A DNA stretch of 18,228 bases from Prevotellaceae bacterium (GTDB taxonomy: Bacteria; Bacteroidota; Bacteroidia; Bacteroidales; UBA932). The notes beneath the pieces were generated by a model. That model had not been told where the DNA came from, did not search any database, and saw only the letters and a list, made by a program, of their open reading frames with translations. Positions within the stretch are counted from its first letter, which is position 1. Every line of letters starts with the position of its first letter. Below are positions 1 to 6,325 of the stretch, in pieces. The position numbers were made by a program, and so were the translations under genes. The DNA lies in the NCBI GenBank assembly GCA_031288885.1, contig JAITQP010000040.1, forward strand, positions 1-18,228, written 5' to 3'.

Positions 1-2
1 GC

Positions 3-137
3 AAGCTGCACGAGGAAACCCTGCGCGGAACGCTGGCCACGCTGCGGCAGCATTTTTCCCAAAAGGAGCCAAAGGGCGAAATCGTGGTGGTGGTGGAGGG
101 GAGGAGGAGGAATTACGAATTAGGAATTACGAATTAG
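3..137 (+). CDS. rsmI: 16S rRNA (cytidine-2'-O)-methyltransferase RsmI, C-terminal end (partial)
   Basis: This is the last 44 codons of a gene that begins before the window; reading frame 3 is open from the left edge to TAG at 135-137. The peptide begins KLHEETLRGTLATL and continues through PKGEIVVVVEG. That matches the end of RsmI, which methylates the 2'-O of C1402 in 16S rRNA within the ribosomal decoding centre, using S-adenosylmethionine. The conserved part ends at VVEG. The last residues (RRRNYELGITN) are encoded by a purine-rich run and by the AATTACGAATTAGG tandem repeat, so the repeat appears to supply the present stop codon. The catalytic N-terminal domain lies outside the window and cannot be checked. 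Identification rests on a short stretch but a characteristic one. Confidence 0.8.
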   Translation, partial: KLHEETLRGTLATLRQHFSQKEPKGEIVVVVEGRRRNYELGITN

Positions 138-142
138 GAATT
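111..142. repeat. AATTACGAATTAGG tandem repeat at the rsmI 3' end
   Basis: A 14-base unit, AATTACGAATTAGG, occurs a little over twice in tandem. It overlaps the last codons and the stop codon of rsmI. A related repeat, read on the minus strand, follows the gltB stop codon at 9151-9174. Confidence 0.85.
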
Positions 143-186
143 GGGGGATGACGTTGGTGTGGGGATGAACGCCCTCTGCCGTCATT

Positions 187-259
187 GCACGCTTTGCGCA
201 ACCTCATTACCACCACCCAAATGAGGTTTAATGAGGTTGCGGGGTGGCGCGAAGCGTGC
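187..259. repeat. Large intergenic hairpin (inverted repeat)
   Basis: Two nested arms form one long stem. GCAACCTCATTA (198-209) is perfectly complementary to TAATGAGGTTGC (229-240). GCACGCTTTGCGC (187-199) pairs with GCGCGAAGCGTGC (247-259) with one mismatch, leaving 241-246 as a bulge. AATGAGGTT occurs twice in direct tandem on the right side. The structure lies between convergent rsmI and the Rpn gene and could act as a two-way transcription stop, although no T-run follows directly. The outer arm contains the GCGCGAAGCGTG motif also seen at 1213-1225 and 13781-13792, so it more likely belongs to a dispersed repeat family. Confidence 0.75.
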
Positions 260-271
260 ACATCCGTTAAA

Positions 272-298
272 GTAAATTTTTATAGGACGTTATATAAT
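272..298. repeat. 27-base AT-rich repeat, copy 1
   Basis: The segment begins GTAAATTTTTAT and ends TTATATAAT. It matches 1464-1490 at 24 of 27 positions by eye. It is followed by the heptamer-type repeat at 295-310. Its function is unknown. Confidence 0.75.
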
Positions 299-310
299 CA
301 CTAATCACTA
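295..310. repeat. TAATCAC heptamer repeat at the Rpn gene 3' end
   Basis: TAATCAC occurs twice and is followed by TA. Read on the minus strand, the TAG stop codon of the Rpn gene (308-310) is the first triplet of this repeat. The tail of secA (18196-18228) contains the same TAGTGATTAGTGATTAG pattern. Confidence 0.75.
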
Positions 311-1141
311 TTTGGTTCCTTTCAGCACGGCTAACTCGGCGAGCGCTCGGGCAAGGGCGGCATCCTTTTCGGCAAGGGCTTTGCCTTGCTCGGCCACGGT
401 GGTTTCGAGCGCGGTGTAGGTAGCGTCCCAGATGGACTGCACCTTGTTTTCGTCGTAGATGGCCAGCTCGGCCTTCGTGTACGCGCCTACCTCGCAGATG
501 TCTATCGCCTGCCGTATCTCCTCCGTCTCCAAGAGCTCCACGGGCGCGGCGTCGTAAAAGTCTATTTCTTTCAGGAAGCGGAGCCAGAGCACGGCCATGC
601 GCTTGTCGGTTTGGTTCCAGGTCTCGGGCTTAAACTTGGGGAGCTCCACCGTCACAAACTCCATTCCCTCTATCACCCGCTCGGGGTTTTTGTTGTCGGC
701 AATGGTGTAGTGGTGGTACCAGCGCTCCACCTCCTCCGGCGTTTGTCGGGGGAGGTTGGCGTTCACTATGGCCAGCATGTAAACGGGCTGCGCCGTCGAG
801 AACGTTTTGGCGAAGTCCTCCGGTTTGTCCTTGTCGAACTGCTGGATGTAGGCCTTGGAGGCGTTGAACAGCATTCGGCTGGCGAAGAGCCTGTTCCACT
901 CCATCTGCATTTCCACGAGGAAGTGGCGGTGCTGGCTGTCCACGCATTTGACGTCCACGATGGAGTTCTTGGAGAGCGGGGTGCGCGGCGCCTGCTCCGG
1001 TGGGAGGTACTCTATCGCCACAATCTCCCGCCCCTCCGGAAGCGGCAGCAGGGCGTTGAGGAAACTGATGAGCAAATACTTGTGCTCGCCAAAAACTTTC
1101 TTGAACGGTAGGTCGTACTTGGGGTCTAAGTATCGTGCCAT
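308..1141 (-). CDS. Rpn family recombination-promoting nuclease/putative transposase (PD-(D/E)XK)
   Basis: This 277-residue protein has the hallmarks of the Rpn (YhgA-like) family common in Bacteroidota. The N-terminal motif DPKYDLPFKKVFG is at residues 6-18. The nuclease core has IVDVKC (D63) followed by VEMQ (E77, Q79), a PD-(D/E)XK variant ending in E-x-Q. The last 30 residues or so (AEQGKALAEKDAALARALAEL) look like a short coiled coil. Family members such as E. coli RpnA are DNA endonucleases that raise recA-independent recombination; transposition itself has not been proven for most. The length is normal and the catalytic residues are present, so it looks intact. The start is favoured by an A-rich leader and a TATCTTTG promoter element just upstream (1165-1172, minus). 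The gene is convergent with rsmI and bordered by repeats on both sides. Confidence 0.88.
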   Translation of the reverse strand: MARYLDPKYDLPFKKVFGEHKYLLISFLNALLPLPEGREIVAIEYLPPEQAPRTPLSKNSIVDVKCVDSQHRHFLVEMQMEWNRLFASRMLFNASKAYIQQFDKDKPEDFAKTFSTAQPVYMLAIVNANLPRQTPEEVERWYHHYTIADNKNPERVIEGMEFVTVELPKFKPETWNQTDKRMAVLWLRFLKEIDFYDAAPVELLETEEIRQAIDICEVGAYTKAELAIYDENKVQSIWDATYTALETTVAEQGKALAEKDAALARALAELAVLKGTK

Positions 1142-1164
1142 GGCTTGAATGGTTTTTTTTCTTG

Positions 1165-1172
1165 CAAAGATA
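1165..1172 (-). promoter_or_regulatory. Bacteroidota -7 promoter element of the Rpn gene
   Basis: Read on the minus strand the sequence is TATCTTTG, an exact match to TAnnTTTG, about 25 bases before the ATG. The leader between them is A-rich, as expected for translation starts in this phylum. No clear -33 TTTG was found at the right distance. Confidence 0.6.
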
Positions 1173-1180
1173 GGAAAAAT

Positions 1181-1225
1181 AATGATTAGTGGTTAATGAT
1201 TAATGATTAATGGCGCGAAGCGTGC
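1181..1225. repeat. TTAATGA heptamer array joined to the GGCGCGAAGCGTGC motif
   Basis: AATGATTAGTGGTTAATGATT and further TTAATGA units run directly into GGCGCGAAGCGTGC (1212-1225). The same junction, a heptamer array ending TTAATGGCGCGAAGCGTG, recurs at 13721-13792. A form in opposite orientation lies at 14877-14912. Confidence 0.8.
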
Positions 1226-1235
1226 GAGGACGGAA

Positions 1236-1437
1236 GCTGTTTGCGGGGAGATTGGCTACGCCGAACTCCGCTTCGCTCCGGTTCCTCGCTACGGTCGGAA
1301 TGACGGGCGAGGATGGGGGGAAAGGGCGCGAAGTGTGCCCCCACCGCACCCGCAGCGCCGTCCGCCCCCTGCCGTCATTCCGACCGACGCCCGCGAGGTA
1401 CGAGCGCGCGGAGCGGAGGAATCTCCCCGCACACAGC
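1236..1437. repeat. Long imperfect palindrome (mobile or REP-like intergenic element)
   Basis: The outer arms are 1236-1253 (GCTGTTTGCGGGGAGATT) and 1420-1437 (AATCTCCCCGCACACAGC), complementary at 17 of 18 positions. The inner arms are CGGTCGGAATGACGG (1292-1306) and CCGTCATTCCGACCG (1372-1386), a perfect 15-base match. The stretches between the arms are also related, containing forms of CTCCGCTTCGCTCCG. Segments of the CATTCCGACCG...GGAGGAATCTC type are familiar as non-coding dispersed repeats in bacterial genomes. No transposase lies inside. Confidence 0.75.
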
Positions 1438-1463
1438 CGCCCAACCTCGCAATGCCACAAGGC

Positions 1464-1490
1464 GTAAATTTTTATGGGGCTTTATATAAT
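1464..1490. repeat. 27-base AT-rich repeat, copy 2
   Basis: Second copy of the 272-298 segment (GTAAATTTTTAT ... TTATATAAT, three mismatches). Its last base is the first T of the TTTG -33 element of the operon promoter, so the repeat abuts and slightly overlaps that promoter. Confidence 0.75.
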
Positions 1491-1521
1491 TTGATTAATC
1501 CCATTACTATTGCTATCTTTG
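1490..1521 (+). promoter_or_regulatory. Promoter of the exporter/acyltransferase operon
   Basis: TTTG (1490-1493), a 20-base spacer and TATCTTTG (1514-1521) fit the Bacteroidota housekeeping consensus TTTG-N19-21-TAnnTTTG. Transcription should begin a few bases further on, near 1527. That leaves a leader of about 80 bases before the first gene at 1607. Confidence 0.8.
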
Positions 1522-1606
1522 CACCCGCAATGGCTTTTTTACAGAAATTATACGGTTATATAAAGTCCGGTGAAAAACTATAGAGCTTCCTAACCTCATC
1601 TTCGGA

Positions 1607-4600
1607 ATGGTCAGATTTTTTGTTGACATATACGGCTACTTTTGCTCGCGCAGGGCGCTGCTGTTTGGGTTGCTGGCCGTGCTGGTAGCCGGAATGCTTT
1701 TTGTGGCGTCGCGGGTAAAGTACAAGGAGGATATTGCCGATTTTGTGCCGGACAGCAAAGCCACGGGGCAAATTAACGCCGTTTACCGGCAGGTGGGCAG
1801 CTCTGATAAGCTGATGGTGAGCTTTTCGATGCGTGACTCTACCCTGAGCGATGCGGAGCGCCTGATGGCGGCAATCGACACCTTTGCGGTGCTGCTCGGG
1901 GAGCGCGACAGCCTGCACGCTATCCCCGAGGTGGTGGCGCAGGTGGACGAAAGCCGGATGGCGGAGGTGGTGGAGTTCATCCGGCAAAATGTCCCCTACT
2001 TCCTCACCGAAGCCGACTACCGCCGCATGGATACGCTGCTCTCGGAGGATTTTGTGGCGCTGCAGCTGCGCGAGAGCAAGCGCTTGCTGACGCTCCCCGC
2101 GGGAAGCCTCCTGCGGGAAAGCGTTGCGGCAGACCCGCTGCACCTCTTTTCGCCCCTGCTGCTGAAGCTGAAAGATTTTCAGGCGGGCGACCGCCACGAG
2201 CTGGTGGATGGCTACCTCTTTTCCGCCGGCGGGCGTAAGGGCATGGTAATGCTGACGTCGCCCTACGGCGTTAGCGAAACGGACGGCAACACCGCCCTGC
2301 TGCGCATGGTGGACGAAACCATGCGCAGCGTAGAGGCTGCATTTCCCGACGTGAAAGTCACGTGCTTTGGCGCGCCGGCAATTGCCGTGACCAACGCCTC
2401 GCAAATTAAAAAGGATAGCGCGCTGGCAAGCTGGCTCGCGGTGGCGCTGATACTCCTTCTGCTGCTCTACTTTTTCCGAAGCGGGCGCAGCGTTGTGCTC
2501 ATTTTCGCTTCGGTGGCGTTTGGGTGGCTGTTTGCCCTGTCGCTGCTGTCCGTTTTCAGGGACAGCATATCCATTATTGCGGTAGGCGTCAGCTCCGTGT
2601 TCATTGGCATTGCCGTTAACTATCCGCTGCACCTCATCGACCACCTCCGGCAGCAGCGCGACGCGCGGCAGGCGCTCAGGGAGATTATCCCGCCCCTGCT
2701 GATTGGCAACATCACCACCGTGGGCGCGTTTCTCAGCTTAGTGTTTCTCAGCTCCGACGCTATGCGCGACTTGGGGCTGTTTGGCTCGCTGCTGCTGGTG
2801 GGCGCCATGCTGTTTGTGCTCATCTTCCTGCCGCACATCGTAAAGCCCCGCGCGGCAAGCCTCCGGACGGCGCGGCTACCCTTTGAGCGCGTAGCCTCCT
2901 TTGCGCCCGAAACCAAAAGGTGGATTGTATGGGCAGCGCTGCTCCTAACCTGCCCGCTCCTGTACCTGAGCCGCTCCACCACCTTTGAGGCAGACATGAA
3001 CAAAATAAGCTACATGACCGGGCAGCAGCGCGAGGATATGCGCGATATGCTGCAGTCGGTGGAGCAGGAGGACAGGGAGATTATCTACCTCGTTTCCGAG
3101 GGGGCGCAGCTGAACGACGCGCTGGCGGCGCACGAGCACAACGTGCCGCTGCTGGATACGCTCCGGCAGGCGGGGCTGGTGGAGCGCGTTTCCGGTGTTG
3201 GCGTTTTTCTTGCCTCTACGGAGGAGCAGCAGCTCCGCGTTGAGCGCTGGAACCGCTTTTGGGGCGCTCGCCGCGAGGCTACGCTGCGGCAGCTGGAGCA
3301 GGCCGGCAGCCGCGAAGGGTTTCGTGAGGGCTCGTTTGCGCCGTTTGCGCAGCTGCTCCGCGCCGACTTTGCGCCGCAGGACGCCGGCTACTTTGCGCCC
3401 CTCGCCTCGCTGCTGGCGGGCAGCTACGTGGTGCAGGGCAAAGACGGCAGCATGGTCGTAAGCCTGCTGTACTGCCGCAAAGACAGCGCCGCCGCGCTGA
3501 TGCAGGCCGTAAGCCGTGCCGCTGACGGCACGTTTGCGTTCAACGCCCGCAGCGCCGGGCAGCGCATAGTGGACTCGCTCTCCGGCGATTTCACCTACGT
3601 GCTCTACGTATGCGGGTTCATCGTGTTCATCTTCCTCACCCTCTCCTTTGGGCGGGTTGAGCTGAGCTTGCTGGCGTTCCTGCCGCTTGCCGTGAGCTGG
3701 GTGTGGATTTTGGGCCTCATGCAGCTGGGCGACATGCGCTTCAACATTGTCAACATTATCCTTGCCACGTTCATCTTTGGTCAGGGGGACGACTACACCA
3801 TTTTTATCACCGAAGGGCTGATGTACGAGTACGCCTACCGGCGCAAGGCGCTCAAATCCTACAAAAACAGCATCATACTTTCGGCGCTCATCATGTTTGC
3901 CGGCGTCGGCACGCTGATTTTTGCCAAGCATCCCGCCATGCGCTCGCTGGCGGAGGTTACGGTGGTCGGCATGTTTTCGGTGGTAATCATGTCGTACCTC
4001 ATTCCGCCGCTCATCTTCCGCTGGCTGACGCAAGCAAAAAGCGGCCTCCGCAAAACGCCCCTGACGATTGGTCAGCTGGCCGCCTCCGTATACGTTGGCG
4101 CCGTTTTTTTGTCCGGCTGCGTGGCGCTCACGGCGGCAGGGTTTGCGCTTTTTTGCTTTGGTAAAAAAAGTGAGAGGCGCAAGCTGCGCTACCACAGCCT
4201 GCTGTGCCAAACGGCTCGCTTTGTCATCCGGCGCGTGCCCGGCGTGAAGCTCCGCTACCAAAACCTGTCGGGCGAAACGTTCCAAAAGCCCGCCATCATC
4301 ATTAGCAACCACCAGTCGCACTTAGACCTGATGTGCCTGATGATGCTCACGCCCCGCCTGATTATCCTCACCAACGAGTGGGTGTGGAGCAATCCGTTCT
4401 ACGGGCAGCTCATCAGGTACGCCGATTTTTACCCCGTTACCGGCGGGATAGAGCGCGGCGTGGCGCCCCTCTCGGAGATGGTGCGGCGTGGCTACTCCAT
4501 CGTTGTATTTCCCGAAGGCACGCGCTCGGAGGATTGCTCCATCCGGAGGTTTCACCGCGGGGCGTTCTTTTTGGCAGAAGCGCTAACGCTGGATATCGTG

Positions 4601-5200
4601 CCGGTTGTGCTGCACGGCGCGGGGCACGTGCTGCCCAAAAAAGACTTGATGCTGCACGGCGGCGCCATCACCGTGCAGGTGCACCCGCGCATAGCGCCCG
4701 GCGACACCCGCTACGGCGACACCTACGCTGCCCGGGCAAAGCAGGTGCGGCAATGCTACCTCAAAACGTTTGAGGCGCTGGCGCGGCAGCTCGAAACGGC
4801 GACCTACTTTGGCGACTTTGTGCGGCGCTGCTACCTCTACAAGGGCGCCGCGGTGGAGCGCAGCGTGCGCAGGGAGCTGAAGCGGACAGGCTGCTACGCG
4901 CGGTGGATAGACCGCCACAGCGGGACAGGCGCAGCGCTGGTGGTCAACAGCGGCTACGGCGCGTTTGCCTTTCTCTTTGCCTTGGTGCACAAGCGCGCGC
5001 AGGTGGTGGCGGTGGACGGCGACGACAACCGGGTTGCCCTTGCGCGCGGCTGCGCAGCCCTCCCCGCCAACCTCACGGTTTGCGGCGAAGCCGAGCTGCC
5101 CAGTGGCGTGACCTTTGAAACCATTTTCCTGCTAAACCCCAGCGAGCTTCAACGGAGAAAATACGGCGCCGGCAGCTCGCAAATAATAATAGTACAATGA
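1607..5200 (+). CDS. Trifunctional MMPL family transporter / lysophospholipid acyltransferase / SAM-dependent methyltransferase
   Basis: This 1197-residue protein fuses three modules. Residues 1-850 are an MMPL/RND-type exporter: one N-terminal membrane helix (about 14-34), a large periplasmic loop, a helix bundle (about 275-430), a second loop beginning near EADMNKISYMTG, and a second bundle (about 660-810) with the charged GDDYT motif at 727-731. Residues about 880-1060 are a PlsC-type acyltransferase, with NHQSHLD (H902 and D907 as catalytic HX4D) and FPEGTR at 968-973. Residues about 1075-1197 resemble a Rossmann methyltransferase, with LVVNSGYG (1111-1118) and VVAVDGD (acidic residue D1137). 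This architecture is known in Bacteroidota, often beside flexirubin or aryl-polyene genes; it should acylate and export a lipid-like product across the inner membrane. The methyltransferase module is short, so its activity is uncertain. The start fits the usual MMPL N-terminus and an upstream in-frame stop at 1571. The next gene begins 3 bases after its stop. Confidence 0.9.
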   Translation: MVRFFVDIYGYFCSRRALLFGLLAVLVAGMLFVASRVKYKEDIADFVPDSKATGQINAVYRQVGSSDKLMVSFSMRDSTLSDAERLMAAIDTFAVLLGERDSLHAIPEVVAQVDESRMAEVVEFIRQNVPYFLTEADYRRMDTLLSEDFVALQLRESKRLLTLPAGSLLRESVAADPLHLFSPLLLKLKDFQAGDRHELVDGYLFSAGGRKGMVMLTSPYGVSETDGNTALLRMVDETMRSVEAAFPDVKVTCFGAPAIAVTNASQIKKDSALASWLAVALILLLLLYFFRSGRSVVLIFASVAFGWLFALSLLSVFRDSISIIAVGVSSVFIGIAVNYPLHLIDHLRQQRDARQALREIIPPLLIGNITTVGAFLSLVFLSSDAMRDLGLFGSLLLVGAMLFVLIFLPHIVKPRAASLRTARLPFERVASFAPETKRWIVWAALLLTCPLLYLSRSTTFEADMNKISYMTGQQREDMRDMLQSVEQEDREIIYLVSEGAQLNDALAAHEHNVPLLDTLRQAGLVERVSGVGVFLASTEEQQLRVERWNRFWGARREATLRQLEQAGSREGFREGSFAPFAQLLRADFAPQDAGYFAPLASLLAGSYVVQGKDGSMVVSLLYCRKDSAAALMQAVSRAADGTFAFNARSAGQRIVDSLSGDFTYVLYVCGFIVFIFLTLSFGRVELSLLAFLPLAVSWVWILGLMQLGDMRFNIVNIILATFIFGQGDDYTIFITEGLMYEYAYRRKALKSYKNSIILSALIMFAGVGTLIFAKHPAMRSLAEVTVVGMFSVVIMSYLIPPLIFRWLTQAKSGLRKTPLTIGQLAASVYVGAVFLSGCVALTAAGFALFCFGKKSERRKLRYHSLLCQTARFVIRRVPGVKLRYQNLSGETFQKPAIIISNHQSHLDLMCLMMLTPRLIILTNEWVWSNPFYGQLIRYADFYPVTGGIERGVAPLSEMVRRGYSIVVFPEGTRSEDCSIRRFHRGAFFLAEALTLDIVPVVLHGAGHVLPKKDLMLHGGAITVQVHPRIAPGDTRYGDTYAARAKQVRQCYLKTFEALARQLETATYFGDFVRRCYLYKGAAVERSVRRELKRTGCYARWIDRHSGTGAALVVNSGYGAFAFLFALVHKRAQVVAVDGDDNRVALARGCAALPANLTVCGEAELPSGVTFETIFLLNPSELQRRKYGAGSSQIIIVQ

Positions 5201-5203
5201 CCT

Positions 5204-6301
5204 ATGCTTACAAGTAAAATTACCCTCCTTGTGCTTATTTTCCTTGCGGTAAGCATTACGATGGCAAGCAACGCCTGCGCTAAGCAAAAAAGCTACTACG
5301 TAGAGGGCGTTTTGTTTGGGCATCCTCTTCATGTTCGGGTTGACCACAAGCTTGCGGCCACAATGCTCACAAACCGTCAGGATAGCAGCGTGGCAAAATC
5401 GCTTGCGAGCTACCGCAATGCGGAGCTCAGCAGCGAGCTGCTGGAGGATATTACAAGGAAATATTCGCTGAACGTGTCCACGCTATTCTTTGCGGAGCGC
5501 CTGTACGGGCAGGGAAAAAACAGGCAGCTGCAGGACTACTACCTGTCGGCAATAGACACCTTGCCCATGGCGGAGGTTGACCGGCTGCTCTCCTCCCTGC
5601 AAGATTTTCACGTAGTTTTTGTTCCCGCCTTCAACTATGAGTCCAACACTGGGAGTTTTTTGCAGCAGCGCGAGCTGCTGGACGCCGCCCGAATATCCAA
5701 CGAAATAGTTAAGGTGCAGCCGTGGGGGCTTGTTGCCGATAACGCGAAGATGATAGCACAGCGGCTGCAGGAAATTAGCCGGCAGCGCAGCAACATCATC
5801 ATTGTGAGCGCAAGCAAGGGCAGCTTGGAGACGGCCATAGCGCTGGGAGAAATACTAAAGCCGGACGAGCTCGGCGCCGTAAAGGGCTGGATAAACGCGT
5901 GCGGCATTCTCAAAGGCTCTCCGGCGGCTGACTACTGGGCTGTTCCGCTTAGAAGGTACTGGCTGTCCTGCGGGTTGTTCTTTGTAGGGAAGCAGCCCAA
6001 CCTCACCCAGCTGCTGGGCGACCTGAGCTATAACCGGCGCAAGCAGGACGCGCAAACGCTGGTCATACCCGCAAGCGTTTACACTATCAACCTGATAGCT
6101 GTTGGCTTGGGCAAAAGAAAGGACAGGACAAAGATGCTCGTGCCCAACGACGGCTACTCGCCGCTTTTGGACGAAATTGTTGGCGGCGGAGATGTTGTAA
6201 TGGAGGTTGGCTCAAACCATACTTTTGCAAACGTAGATTTGAATATTCGTCTGGTTGCGCTGCTGCGCTACCTTGTAGGCTGGCAGCAAAGCAACAAGTA
6301 A
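5204..6301 (+). CDS. Exported alpha/beta-hydrolase-like protein of unknown function
   Basis: This 365-residue protein has an N-terminal signal sequence (hydrophobic stretch 6-20) ending ASNACAKQ. That could be a signal peptidase I site after ACA or a loose lipobox at C25. The C-terminal two thirds look like an alpha/beta hydrolase. A strand IIIV leads into SASKG (202-206, candidate nucleophile S204). D316 in VPNDGYSP and H339 in GSNHTF are well placed for the other two triad residues. The nucleophile elbow is SxSxG rather than GxSxG. I do not recognise a named family, and the triad is inferred from motif order only. The gene starts 3 bases after the exporter fusion ends, so the two are probably translationally coupled. 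An exported hydrolase next to a lipid exporter suggests a step on the exported product, such as ester cleavage or transfer, in the periplasm or outer membrane. Confidence 0.82.
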   Translation: MLTSKITLLVLIFLAVSITMASNACAKQKSYYVEGVLFGHPLHVRVDHKLAATMLTNRQDSSVAKSLASYRNAELSSELLEDITRKYSLNVSTLFFAERLYGQGKNRQLQDYYLSAIDTLPMAEVDRLLSSLQDFHVVFVPAFNYESNTGSFLQQRELLDAARISNEIVKVQPWGLVADNAKMIAQRLQEISRQRSNIIIVSASKGSLETAIALGEILKPDELGAVKGWINACGILKGSPAADYWAVPLRRYWLSCGLFFVGKQPNLTQLLGDLSYNRRKQDAQTLVIPASVYTINLIAVGLGKRKDRTKMLVPNDGYSPLLDEIVGGGDVVMEVGSNHTFANVDLNIRLVALLRYLVGWQQSNK

Positions 6302-6325
6302 CATCTAAATACAGTACACAAGCAC

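Larger units (their letters stand above)
1142..1606. other. 465-base intergenic region without a credible gene
   Basis: This region separates the divergent Rpn gene and the exporter operon. In order it holds the Rpn -7 element, a heptamer array with a GGCGCGAAGCGTGC motif, a palindromic element of about 200 bases, a second GGCGCGAAG motif variant (1325-1338), a 27-base AT-rich repeat, the operon promoter and an untranslated leader of about 80 bases. Open frames across it only cover repeats and resemble no protein. A 17-codon frame (1530-1583, MAFLQKLYGYIKSGEKL) begins close to the predicted transcription start. It could be a leader peptide, but there is no supporting evidence. Confidence 0.6.

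Noticed and set aside
386..1111. Plus-strand open frame of 241 codons over the Rpn gene
   Set aside because: The minus frame carries the Rpn nuclease motifs and a promoter; the plus frame is a shadow without recognisable features.
1200..1583. Overlapping short open frames (85-126 codons) upstream of the operon
   Set aside because: They translate the palindrome and heptamer repeats, give proline/arginine-rich peptides, and lack a promoter or plausible start context.
1530..1583. A 17-codon frame in the operon leader as an attenuator peptide
   Set aside because: It lacks runs of one amino acid, alternative hairpins were not evident, and it may be almost leaderless. It was kept only as a remark.
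1556..4321. Long minus-strand open frames (362 and 458 codons) over the exporter fusion
   Set aside because: They are shadows of the MMPL/acyltransferase gene with histidine- and arginine-rich, low-complexity composition.
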